This document shows, in pieces, positions 39,489 to 48,870 of a stretch of DNA of 64,000 bases. The notes beneath the pieces were generated by a model. The model made no database searches. It was not told where the DNA came from and saw only the letters and a program-made list of their open reading frames with translations. Numbering within the stretch: the stretch's first letter is position 1; every line of letters starts with the position of its first letter. The position numbers and the translations under genes are program-made. The stretch spans positions 17,374 to 81,373 of the forward strand of contig CAJOGX010000013.1 of the NCBI GenBank assembly GCA_905234175.1, written 5' to 3'. Origin of the DNA: an uncultured Selenomonadaceae bacterium. GTDB taxonomy: Bacteria; Bacillota; Negativicutes; Selenomonadales; Selenomonadaceae.

Positions 39489-39701
39489 TTAGTCGTTGTC
39501 ACCGTCACCGCCGCTGTCGTTATCGATGTCCCTGTCGCCGCTGTCCCTGTCGTTATTCCAACCGCCGCTGTAATTGTTGTTGTTGCAATTATTGGAACTG
39601 CTGTAGTCGCTGTCCCAGTCGCCGCCGCCGTCGGAGTCGGAATTATTGCGCCGGAGATTTGGCGGAGGATTTTGAACCAGCGGCTGCCTGAAAATTGACA
39701 T
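39489..39701 (-). CDS. Asp/Asn/Ser/Gly-rich small protein
   Basis: A 70-residue ORF I do not recognise. After MSIFRQPLVQNPPPNLRR it is almost wholly Asp, Asn, Ser and Gly (for example SDSDGGGDWDSDYSSSNN) with no helix-forming residues, and it carries strong net negative charge. AGGGGG lies 8 bases before the ATG and a TTGATA-17-TAAAAT promoter lies further up, so expression is plausible. The D/N-rich sequence could bind calcium or other cations, or be simply disordered. rsmE follows on the same strand after 90 bases. Confidence 0.5.
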   Translation of the reverse strand: MSIFRQPLVQNPPPNLRRNNSDSDGGGDWDSDYSSSNNCNNNNYSGGWNNDRDSGDRDIDNDSGGDGDND

Positions 39702-39735
39702 CGAAAATTCCCCCTGTCGCTTGTCATAAAATTTT

Positions 39736-39764
39736 TTTACTGGTATTATTAGCGGGAATATTTT
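39736..39764 (+). promoter_or_regulatory. Probable promoter of the prfC operon
   Basis: TTTACT (39736-39741), 17 bases, then TATTTT (39759-39764). Its -10 overlaps that of the divergent promoter for the small Asp/Asn-rich gene, so the two probably compete. Confidence 0.45.
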
Positions 39765-39788
39765 AAACTGAAAAAATAAATTTATCAA
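39760..39788 (-). promoter_or_regulatory. Probable promoter of the small Asp/Asn-rich gene
   Basis: On the minus strand TTGATA (39783-39788), 17 bases, then TAAAAT (39760-39765). Confidence 0.55.
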
Positions 39789-39805
39789 CGCGCGAGGTGT
39801 TGCTA

Positions 39806-41409
<1,604 letters not shown>

Positions 41410-41413
<4 letters not shown>

Positions 41414-42090
41414 AGTACGAAATTTTGTACCCCGAAGCTTTTCCGATTGTGAAATTTGATTTGAAGCGCGGCGAAAAAATCAAGGCGGAGTCCGACGCGA
41501 TGATTGCAATGAGCGCGACGATTGACGTGGAAGGCAAAATGGACGGCGGGATTTTGGGCGGCCTGGCGCGCGCGGTTTTGTCTGGCGAGAGTATGTTTTT
41601 TCAGGAGCTGACGGCTCGGCGCGGCGACGGCGAAGTTTTGATTGGACACCAGCTGCCTGGCGGGATTCTGGATTTGGAACTTGACGGCAGTTACGGTCTG
41701 ATGGTTCAGAAAAATGGCTTTCTGGCGAGCACCTCTGGCATTGACGTAAGCACGAAGGCTCAGAATATTATGCGCGGGCTTTTCAGCGGCGAGGGCTTTT
41801 TCATTCTGCACGTCAACGGGCGCGGCGTGGTTTTCATTTCCAGCTACGGCGTGATTCACCCGATTAATCTTGACGACGGCGAAGAATTTATCGTCGACAA
41901 CGGGCATTTGGTTGCGTGGCCGGATTACATGGAATACACAATCGAAAAGGCGTCGAGCGGCTGGATTTCCAGTATGACTTCCGGCGAAGGGCTTGTGTGC
42001 AGATTTCGCGGACCTGGAATAGTTTTGATTCAGACGCGCAACCCAGATTCTTTCGCGCAGTGGATTCGCTCAATGGTGCCTTCGAATTAG
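41410..42090 (+). CDS. AIM24 family protein
   Basis: A 226-residue beta-rich protein of the AIM24/TIGR00266 family, with the typical FDLKRGEKIKAESDAMIAMS, GLARAVLSGESMFFQELTA and C-terminal FRGPGIVLIQTR. There is no signal peptide. Bacterial members are widespread but their role is unknown; the yeast namesake is mitochondrial. It overlaps prfC by 4 bases with GGAGG just before the start, and ubiD follows after 35 bases. Confidence 0.87.
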
Positions 42091-42125
42091 ATTGCGGGGC
42101 AGGGCGACGATCAGGAGGGAATTAG

Positions 42126-43598
42126 ATGATTAACAGCTTACGCAGCGCGCTGGATTTTTTGAGGACGCTCCACAACCAGCTGATTGAAACGGACGTGGAA
42201 GTTGATCCGGCGGCGGAGCTTTCGGGCGTTTACAGGTACATTGGCGCGGGCGGAACGGTTGCGCGGCCGACTAAGATTGACGGTCCCGCGATGATTTTTC
42301 ACAACGTCAAGGGGCACCCGAACGCCAGCGTTGTGATTGGACTTATGGCGAGCCGTGAGCGCGTGGCAAAACTTTTCGGCTGCCGGAAAGAGGAGCTGGG
42401 GCATTTAATAAAAGACTGCGCGAACAACCCGATTCAGCCGGTGGTTATCGACGGCAAAGCGCCGGTTCAGGAAATAATTCACCGCGCGACGGACGCAGAT
42501 TTCGATTTGTTTAAGCTGCTGCCTGCGCCGACGAACACGCCGCAGGACGCGGGGCCGTATATCACGCTGGGAATGTGCTACGCGACGCACCCGGACACGG
42601 GGCTTTCGGACGTGACGATTCACCGCATGTGCATTCAATCCAAAACGGAGCTGTCGATATTCCTGCAGCCAGGCTCGCGGCACATTGGCGCAATGGCTGA
42701 GCGCGCGACCGAGCTCAATCAGCCGCTGCCAATTTCAGTTTCAATCGGCGTCGACCCAGCAATTTCGGTTACCAGCTGTTTCGAGCCGCCGACAACGCCG
42801 CTGGGCTTCAACGAACTTTCAATCGCTGGCGCTCTCCGCAAAGCTCCCGTTGAACTCGTCCGCTGCCTCACGATTAACGAAAACGCTATCGCCAACGCCG
42901 AATACGTTATCGAGGGCGAAATTTTGCCTGGCAGTAACAACGTCGTCGAAGACCAGAACACGCACACGGGTTTCGCCATGCCGGAATTTCCTGGCTACGA
43001 CGGTCCCGCCTCGCACGAGTGCTGGCTGTTGAAAGTTCACGCCGTTACGCACAGGAAAAATCCGATTATGCAGACGTGCATTGGTTCTTCGGAGGAACAC
43101 GTCAACATGGCGGGCATTCCTACCGAAGCGTCGATTTTGAATTTGCTGGATAAAGCTTTACCTGGCAAGGTGAAAAATGTTTATTCGCACCGCGCGGGCG
43201 GCGGCAAGTACATGGCAATTCTGCAGTGCGTCAAGAAAAACCACGTCGACGAGGGGAAGCAGCGGCAGGCGGCGCTCTTAGCTTTTTCGGCGTTCCCCGA
43301 ACTCAAGCACGTGATTCTGGTGGACGAAGACGTTGACATTTTCGACACCAACGACGTACTTTGGGCGCTGAACACGCGCTTTCAGGGCGACCGCGACATT
43401 ATCACGATTCCTGGCGTGCGCTGTCACCCGCTCGACCCAAGTTCCAGCCCCGCCTATTCGCCGAGCATTCGCGACGTTGGAATTTCCTGCAAAACTGTTT
43501 TCGACTGCACAGTTCCGTTTGACTTGAAGGAAAAGTTCAAACGCGCGCCGTTCATGGAAGTTGACCCGCGCAAGTGGTATCCCGCCTATGAGCCGTGA
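42126..43598 (+). CDS. UbiD family decarboxylase (prenylated-FMN dependent)
   Basis: A 490-residue UbiD-type enzyme. It has the N-terminal YRYIGAGGTVARPT segment, the prFMN-binding region TLGMCYATHPDTG and IHRMCIQSK, and YVIEGEILPG with the catalytic glutamates of the E-R-E triad; SHRAGGGKYM lies in the C-terminal half. UbiD enzymes reversibly decarboxylate aromatic or unsaturated acids. The overlapping LpdD-like gene points to the gallate/protocatechuate (LpdC) branch rather than quinone synthesis. A UbiX flavin prenyltransferase is not in the window. CAGGAGGG precedes the ATG. Confidence 0.9.
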   Translation: MINSLRSALDFLRTLHNQLIETDVEVDPAAELSGVYRYIGAGGTVARPTKIDGPAMIFHNVKGHPNASVVIGLMASRERVAKLFGCRKEELGHLIKDCANNPIQPVVIDGKAPVQEIIHRATDADFDLFKLLPAPTNTPQDAGPYITLGMCYATHPDTGLSDVTIHRMCIQSKTELSIFLQPGSRHIGAMAERATELNQPLPISVSIGVDPAISVTSCFEPPTTPLGFNELSIAGALRKAPVELVRCLTINENAIANAEYVIEGEILPGSNNVVEDQNTHTGFAMPEFPGYDGPASHECWLLKVHAVTHRKNPIMQTCIGSSEEHVNMAGIPTEASILNLLDKALPGKVKNVYSHRAGGGKYMAILQCVKKNHVDEGKQRQAALLAFSAFPELKHVILVDEDVDIFDTNDVLWALNTRFQGDRDIITIPGVRCHPLDPSSSPAYSPSIRDVGISCKTVFDCTVPFDLKEKFKRAPFMEVDPRKWYPAYEP

Positions 43599-43932
43599 AA
43601 TTTTCACGCGGCGGCTGAGTTTCGCGGAGCTGACGGTTGAAGTTGAACGCGTCGGTGAAGATATTTTCATACTGATACACGGCGGCGACAGACCGCACCT
43701 CGGCAGCGTTGTGCTGGCGATTCCGCGCGCGTCTTTGGCGGATGAAAAAATTTCCAGCTGTACTTCGTCGGTTCTGAACGTCACGGGGCACAAGGACGAA
43801 TTTATCTGCCGCGCCGTTGCGGAGAGTTTCTGCAAAAAATTTCGCGCGGTTACCGTCTGCACCGGCGGCTTTCACGTAGACAACCTCAGCGCCGCGCAGA
43901 TTCAGGAAGTCGTTGACGCCTGCAAATTTTAA
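43588..43932 (+). CDS. LpdD-like prenylated-flavin chaperone domain protein
   Basis: A 114-residue protein resembling LpdD, the small subunit or chaperone of gallate decarboxylase. It has VGEDIFILIHGGDRPHLGSV, a region of hydrophobic strands and GHKDEFICRAVAE, then TVCTGGFHVDNLS. The ATG at 43588 lies 11 bases inside ubiD, so the two are translated together, which strongly supports a joint role. I recall this pairing from LpdB-LpdC-LpdD systems; the exact substrate is unknown. Confidence 0.75.
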   Translation: MSREIFTRRLSFAELTVEVERVGEDIFILIHGGDRPHLGSVVLAIPRASLADEKISSCTSSVLNVTGHKDEFICRAVAESFCKKFRAVTVCTGGFHVDNLSAAQIQEVVDACKF

Positions 43933-43948
43933 ATTGGAGGTGGAAGTT

Positions 43949-44506
43949 TTGCTGAAAAAATTTTTTATCGCTACGGTTCTGACGCTCGCGCTGATTTCGA
44001 GTAGCTGTTTAGCAATGAAACTTTCCGAGTTCAGTCTCGGAGGCATGTCGCTGAATATGACTTACGACGAAGTTATAAAAATTTACGGGCAGCCGACGCA
44101 AATTCTCAACGGCTATTCGCAGCTCGTCAGCAAAGTTGTCACGTACGGAGATAACGTGGAAATTGGTTTTCTCGGCAACAAGGTTCGCTACGTCGTGACG
44201 AAGGCGAATAACGGCTGGAAAACTCCGGCTGGCGTTCGTGTTGGAATGACGCTCGCAGAAGTGCTGGAAATTTACGGCGGCGGCTACACCGCTCAAACGC
44301 GCGCGCCGGAAGATATTCCGAAATGGATGCGCGAATCCTGCGAGCCCTACTTCGAATACAACTGGAGCGGCACGAAATACAGCTGGGCGCAGGTTGCCGA
44401 CGCTTACGCCTACGAGCCTGGCGACGTAAGTTTTGTGCTGTCGGTTGTCGTGAATAATGACAGGGTCTCCGCGATTGAACTCAGTCAGCGGACGCCCGAA
44501 TATTGA
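43949..44506 (+). CDS. Secreted protein of unknown function
   Basis: A 185-residue protein with a signal peptide (KKFFIATVLTLALISSSCLA). The cut is probably by signal peptidase I after CLA, since the residues before the cysteine do not form a good lipobox. The mature part has two similar halves starting LGGMSLNMTYDEVIKIYGQP and VRVGMTLAEVLEIYGGG, a repeat of a small alpha/beta unit like SmpA/BamE-type folds; that likeness is inference. The start is TTG 43949 after GGAGGTGG. It lies between the ubiD pair and ndk with no clear link to either. Confidence 0.7.
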   Translation: MLKKFFIATVLTLALISSSCLAMKLSEFSLGGMSLNMTYDEVIKIYGQPTQILNGYSQLVSKVVTYGDNVEIGFLGNKVRYVVTKANNGWKTPAGVRVGMTLAEVLEIYGGGYTAQTRAPEDIPKWMRESCEPYFEYNWSGTKYSWAQVADAYAYEPGDVSFVLSVVVNNDRVSAIELSQRTPEY

Positions 44507-44519
44507 GGAGGAATTTGAA

Positions 44520-44939
44520 ATGGAAAAAACTCTGGTACTGATTAAGCCGGACGCATTTGGCAAAGGTCACGCGGGAGATATTTTGAAAATCTACGAGGCG
44601 GCGGGCTTTAAAATCGTCGCGGCGAAAGTCATGCAGATGGATAAAAGAGTTGCGGCGATTCACTACGCGGAGCACGTCGGGAAACCGTTTTATCCTGAGC
44701 TGGTTGAGTTCATGACGAGCGCGCCTTTAATGGCGCTGGTACTCGGCGGCGAAAATGTTATCGCGCGGGTGCGGGAAATTAACGGCGCGACCAATCCTGC
44801 TAAGGCGGCGGAAGGAACGATTCGCAAACTCTACGCGGAAAGCGTCACGAAAAACGCCGTGCACGCCTCCGACGGCGCTGAAACTGCTGCCCGCGAAATT
44901 AAAATTTTCTTCAGCGAAATTGAACAGTTTGGAGCGTGA
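44520..44939 (+). CDS. ndk: Nucleoside diphosphate kinase
   Basis: A 139-residue enzyme, full length for Ndk, which balances NTP pools. MEKTLVLIKPDAFGKG opens it and NAVHASDG contains the phosphohistidine. GGTNP-type residues appear as NGATNPAKA. GAGGAGG precedes the ATG at 44520. pduO follows after 3 bases. Confidence 0.96.
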   Translation: MEKTLVLIKPDAFGKGHAGDILKIYEAAGFKIVAAKVMQMDKRVAAIHYAEHVGKPFYPELVEFMTSAPLMALVLGGENVIARVREINGATNPAKAAEGTIRKLYAESVTKNAVHASDGAETAAREIKIFFSEIEQFGA

Positions 44940-44942
44940 GCG

Positions 44943-45467
44943 ATGAAAATTTACACGAAGACCGGCGACGGCGGCGAAACTTCGCTTTTCACGGGCGAAC
45001 GCATTGGCAAGGGAACGCCGCGCGTCGAAACTTACGGGGCAGTTGACGAGGCGAACTCGGCGCTGGCACTGGCGCGCGCATTTTCAAAACTGCCGGAAGT
45101 TAAGCAAAAAATCTACGAACTGCAAAAACTTTTGCCGAAACTCATGGCTGACCTTGCAAGTCTGAACCGGCCGCCGATGATAAAAGATTCGGACGTGGCG
45201 CAGCTCGAAGCGGAAATGGACGAGCTGGATTCAAAACTCCCGCCGCTGAAAAATTTCGTGATACCAGGCGACACGCAGGCTGGCGCGTTTCTGGATTTGG
45301 CGCGAACGATGGTGCGGAGAGCCGAGCGGGAATTTTACCGGCTGGGGCACTTCGAGGCGGTGCACGAAGTCGACGGCTTATTTTTGAACCGGCTGTCGGA
45401 TTATTGTTTCATGCTAATGCGCGTGGAAGATTTCTTCGCGGCGAAAAAAGCGGCGGTACTTGTTTAA
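44943..45467 (+). CDS. PduO-type cob(I)alamin adenosyltransferase
   Basis: A 174-residue ATP:corrinoid adenosyltransferase. YTKTGDGGETSLF is the ATP-binding N-terminus, GAVDEANSALALAR follows, and RRAEREF with LNRLSDYCFMLMR are the C-terminal marks. It makes adenosylcobalamin, so it links with the pduX-cobD-cobC cluster far upstream in function, though not in position. It stops exactly where the MATE gene starts. Confidence 0.92.
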   Translation: MKIYTKTGDGGETSLFTGERIGKGTPRVETYGAVDEANSALALARAFSKLPEVKQKIYELQKLLPKLMADLASLNRPPMIKDSDVAQLEAEMDELDSKLPPLKNFVIPGDTQAGAFLDLARTMVRRAEREFYRLGHFEAVHEVDGLFLNRLSDYCFMLMRVEDFFAAKKAAVLV

Positions 45468-46838
45468 ATGGACGAAACGAAAGAAAAAGGCGCCGTCAAG
45501 GATTTAACAGTCGGCTCACCGGCGAAACTGATTTTTTATTTCACACTGCCGCTGCTGGCGGGGAACGTCTTCCAGCAGCTTTTCGGCTTCGTGGACACGC
45601 TGATAGTTGGGCGGTTTCTGGGCGTGGAGGCGCTGGCGGCGGTGGGCTGTACCGGCAGTCTGATGTTTTTAATGCTGGGCTTTATCATGGGCGCGACGAG
45701 CGGCTTTTCGATTTATACTGGGCAATGTTTTGGCGCGAAAGATTACGACGGGATTCGTTACAGCGTGATAGTTTGCATGGCGCTGGCGGTGATAGTGTCG
45801 ATAGTTCTCGCGCTGATTGGCGTGACGTGGTGCCGCGAACTTTTGGAAGTCATGCAGACGCCGCCGGAGATAATTGACGGCGCGTACAGTTTTATCGTGA
45901 TAATCTACGGTGGAATTGGCGGCTTCGTGCTGCTTCAAATGCAGTCGAATTTAATCCGCGCGCTAGGCGACAGCAAAATGCCGACGGTGATTCAGGCGCT
46001 GACGCTTTGCATAAATATCGCGCTGGAGCCGATCGCAATAATTTTGCTGGGGCTTGGAATACCAGGCGCGGCGGGCGCAACAATCGTCTCGCTGATAATT
46101 GGAAATATCGTCTGCGCGATTTACATTTTCAGGCGGGTGCCGCTGCTGCACGTCCGGCGGGAAGATTTCAAATTCGACAGGGAAGTAATTCTGCAACACA
46201 TGAAAATTGGACTGCCGATGGGCTTTCAGGCGTCGATAATCGCGATAGGCTCGGTAATTTTGCAAATGTCGCTGAACGAACTGGGGCCGGTGGCGGTAGC
46301 GAGTTTCGCGGCGGCTCAGCGCGTCGACGGAATTGCGGTCATGCCGATGATGTCGTTTGGCGTGGCGATGGCGGCTTACACGGCGCAGAATTTTGGCGCG
46401 AAAAAATTTGCAAGAATTGCTGACGGCGTTAAGAAAACTATCTGGATGTCGTGCTCCTTCAGCGTGGCGGCGGCGATTTTCAACATAATGTTCGGCGCGG
46501 AAATTATCCGGCTGTTCGTCGGCGAGGGGCAGGAACAGATTGTCGAGTACGGGCAAATATTTTTAGTCACGACGGGCTTGAGCTACTGGATTCTGGCGCT
46601 GCTGTTCATTTTCAGATTCACGCTGCAGGGACTTGGACAAAGTTTCGTACCGACGGTCGCGGGCGTCATGGAACTGATAATGCGCGTGCTGGCGGCGATA
46701 TTTTTGGTGGAATACTGGGGATATTTCGGCGCGTGCCTTGCGAACCCGATGGCGTGGCTGGGCGCGGCGCTCCCGCTGGGCATTGCGTTTTTCATAACGC
46801 GAAAAAATTTGCTGCGGCTTTACAAGGAAGAAGATTGA
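45468..46838 (+). CDS. MATE family efflux transporter
   Basis: A 456-residue transporter with 12 predicted helices of the MATE family, cation-coupled drug or metabolite exporters. LIFYFTLPLLAGNVFQQLF and DTLIVGRFLGVEALAAVG are the family N-terminus, repeated in the second half as IGLPMGFQASIIAIGS. The ATG follows the pduO stop directly, and the TetR gene follows its own stop directly. That tight pairing suggests the regulator controls this exporter. Substrate unknown. Confidence 0.9.
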   Translation: MDETKEKGAVKDLTVGSPAKLIFYFTLPLLAGNVFQQLFGFVDTLIVGRFLGVEALAAVGCTGSLMFLMLGFIMGATSGFSIYTGQCFGAKDYDGIRYSVIVCMALAVIVSIVLALIGVTWCRELLEVMQTPPEIIDGAYSFIVIIYGGIGGFVLLQMQSNLIRALGDSKMPTVIQALTLCINIALEPIAIILLGLGIPGAAGATIVSLIIGNIVCAIYIFRRVPLLHVRREDFKFDREVILQHMKIGLPMGFQASIIAIGSVILQMSLNELGPVAVASFAAAQRVDGIAVMPMMSFGVAMAAYTAQNFGAKKFARIADGVKKTIWMSCSFSVAAAIFNIMFGAEIIRLFVGEGQEQIVEYGQIFLVTTGLSYWILALLFIFRFTLQGLGQSFVPTVAGVMELIMRVLAAIFLVEYWGYFGACLANPMAWLGAALPLGIAFFITRKNLLRLYKEED

Positions 46839-47393
46839 ATGATTACTCGACCGACTACGAAGGAATTATTTGCAGAATCGCTGAAGGAACTTTCGGCGCT
46901 CAAGCCGGTGGACAAAATTACAATCCGCGAAATTGCTCAGAACTGCGGCTTCACGTCGAAAACTTTCTACAACCACTTCCGCGACAAGTATGAGCTGATT
47001 GAGTGGATTTACTCGACGGCGGCGGAAAAAATTATGAGCAAGATTGGCGCGGGCGGCTACGAGTGGCGGGATTCCCTGCGCGACGGGTTTAAATATTTTC
47101 TGGATAACCGCGAGTTTTTAAAAAATCTGGTGGCGAATACGCGCGGGCAGGACTCGTTCATAAATTACGTGGCGCAGTTCAACACGAAAATTTTGTCTGA
47201 TTGCATAAAGCGCGGGCAGAATTGGGAGAGCCTGCCGACGGACATAGAAATTTTCGTCAAGGTTTACTGTTACGGAACAGTCTGCACGTTTTGCGAAATG
47301 CTGATGAAGCCGCTGCCGGTGCCGGACGCAGAATTTGTCGATCTGATAGAAAAATCGCTGCCTGAGCCGCTGAAAAAATTTTTGTACGCGTGA
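46839..47393 (+). CDS. TetR family transcriptional regulator
   Basis: A 184-residue regulator with the N-terminal helix-turn-helix of TetR/AcrR: ITIREIAQNCGFTSKTFYNHFRDKYEL. The C-terminal domain has no close match I can name, although its style resembles DhaS-like members in Firmicutes. It starts on the base after the MATE stop and is probably a local repressor of the MATE gene responding to its substrate. A terminator follows. Confidence 0.88.
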   Translation: MITRPTTKELFAESLKELSALKPVDKITIREIAQNCGFTSKTFYNHFRDKYELIEWIYSTAAEKIMSKIGAGGYEWRDSLRDGFKYFLDNREFLKNLVANTRGQDSFINYVAQFNTKILSDCIKRGQNWESLPTDIEIFVKVYCYGTVCTFCEMLMKPLPVPDAEFVDLIEKSLPEPLKKFLYA

Positions 47394-47404
47394 ACTTTAC
47401 AAAT

Positions 47405-47441
47405 CCGCCGTTTTGAGAATTGAAACGCGCGGTTTTTTTTT
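47405..47441 (+). terminator. Intrinsic terminator after the TetR gene
   Basis: CCGCCGTTT and AAACGCGCGG form a 9-base stem with one bulged base, followed by nine T. It ends the long run of plus-strand genes that begins at prfC. Confidence 0.75.
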
Positions 47442-47449
47442 ATTATATT
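47420..47449 (+). promoter_or_regulatory. Probable promoter of the flavin oxidoreductase gene
   Basis: TTGAAA (47420-47425), 18 bases, then TATATT (47444-47449). The -35 lies within the terminator hairpin. Confidence 0.45.
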
Positions 47450-47469
47450 TTTAGCGAGCAAAATTGATT

Positions 47470-47493
47470 GGGGGGGGGGAAAAAAAATTTTTT
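47470..47493 (+). repeat. G10-A8-T6 homopolymer block directly before a start codon
   Basis: Ten G (47470-47479), eight A (47480-47487) and six T (47488-47493) run directly into the ATG at 47494. An in-frame TTG at 47464 would read through the block. A tract of this length could slip and change expression. Confidence 0.85.
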
Positions 47494-48855
47494 ATGTACG
47501 ATTATGACGTGGTTTACCTTGGGAGCGGGCACGCGTGCTGGCACGGCGGAAAAATTTTGCAGGCGGCGGGCAAAAAAGTTGCGTACGTCGACGGCGATTT
47601 GACGGGCGGCACCTGCACGAACTACGGCTGCAACGCGAAAATTCTGCTGGATTCTCCGTTCGAGCTGATTGACGGCATCGAGCGCTATAAAAATCTTTGC
47701 GTCGACAAAATTCCCAGCGTTGACTGGACGGCGCTCATGAACTACAAGCGCGAAGTTCTCAAAGATTATCCGGTTATGCTGGAAAAAATGTTTGAGGCGC
47801 TCGGCATGGACTACTACCGTTCGCGCGGAAAAATTCTCGATGCTCACACTGTGCAGGCGGGCGATAAAAAAATCACAGCTGAATATATCGTCATTGGCAC
47901 CGGCGAACGCGCGAAACATCAGGACATTCCTGGCAGCGAGTACGTCCACGACAGCCGCCAGTTCCTCAGCCTTGACAAATTCCCGAAACGCATTGTGTTT
48001 ATCGGCGCCGGAATTATTTCCATGGAATTTGCGTCTATGGCGGCGAAAATGTGCGACGAAGTTTACGTGGTGCAGTACAACGACCGACCGCTCGGCGCCT
48101 ATCCGAAAAAGTACGTCGACCGCGTTGTTAAAAAACTTTCCGACGACGGCGTTAAATTCTGCTTCAACGAATCTGCTGTGAAAATTGAAAAGGTCGGCGA
48201 AACTTTCAAAGTCAGCCTGAAGGGCGGCGCCGTGCTTGAGTGCGATTACGTCTTCGAGGCGACCGGCAGGCAGGCGAATGTTGACGGGATTGGGCTGGAA
48301 AACGTCAGCATTGAATTTTCGGCGCGCGGCGTCAAGGTCAACGAGTTCATGCAGACGAATGTTCCGAACATCTACGCCAGCGGCGACGTGGCTGATAAAA
48401 AAATTCCGCGCCTGACGCCCACGGCAACTTTTGAATCGAACTACATCGCCGAGCATATTCTTGGCAAGCGCGAGCCGATTTGCTACCCCGCTATTCCGAA
48501 TCTGGTCTTCACTCTGCCGAGAATCGCGCAGGTTGGCGTTTCGCTTGAAGCCGCCGAAAAGGAGCCCGACAAGTACCGCATTGAAACCATGCCTTATGGA
48601 AAAATGCTGCTGTTCGACGCCCTTAACGAGGAAGACAACGAGTTCACGTTTATCGTCGACAGGGAAAATCATCTGGCTGGCGCGGTTTTCTACGGCAGCG
48701 AGGCGGCGGCGCTCGTCAATTTCGTGACGTTCGTTATCAACTGCAAAATCACCGGCGAGCAGCTCGATAAAATGATTTTCGCGTTCCCAGGGCAGACTTA
48801 CGGCGTTTACAGCGCGCTGGCGTCGGTTCTCAGCGGGCAGAAACTTTTTGGCTGA
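47494..48855 (+). CDS. FAD/NAD(P)-dependent disulfide oxidoreductase, atypical
   Basis: A 453-residue flavoprotein of the glutathione-reductase/mercuric-reductase group. The first nucleotide site is VVYLGSGHACWHGG, where the usual GxGxxG is changed. GGTCTNYGCNAKI contains the redox disulfide CxxxxC. FIGAGIISMEFASM is the NAD(P) site, and NIYASGDVAD the second FAD motif. The C-terminal interface lacks the usual His-Pro-Thr-Glu region, reading IFAFPGQTYGVYSA, so it is not a typical glutathione, lipoamide or mercury reductase. I use ATG 47494; its ribosome site would be the G-tract 14 bases away. The aldolase gene follows after 15 bases. Confidence 0.82.
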   Translation: MYDYDVVYLGSGHACWHGGKILQAAGKKVAYVDGDLTGGTCTNYGCNAKILLDSPFELIDGIERYKNLCVDKIPSVDWTALMNYKREVLKDYPVMLEKMFEALGMDYYRSRGKILDAHTVQAGDKKITAEYIVIGTGERAKHQDIPGSEYVHDSRQFLSLDKFPKRIVFIGAGIISMEFASMAAKMCDEVYVVQYNDRPLGAYPKKYVDRVVKKLSDDGVKFCFNESAVKIEKVGETFKVSLKGGAVLECDYVFEATGRQANVDGIGLENVSIEFSARGVKVNEFMQTNVPNIYASGDVADKKIPRLTPTATFESNYIAEHILGKREPICYPAIPNLVFTLPRIAQVGVSLEAAEKEPDKYRIETMPYGKMLLFDALNEEDNEFTFIVDRENHLAGAVFYGSEAAALVNFVTFVINCKITGEQLDKMIFAFPGQTYGVYSALASVLSGQKLFG

Positions 48856-48870
48856 TTGGAGGAATTTACA

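Noticed and set aside
38307..39698. 463-codon plus-strand frame with a Val/Ala-rich end
   Set aside because: It runs antisense through mtaB, rsmE and the Asp/Asn-rich small gene; the Val/Ala end is the complement of GAT/AAT-rich codons.
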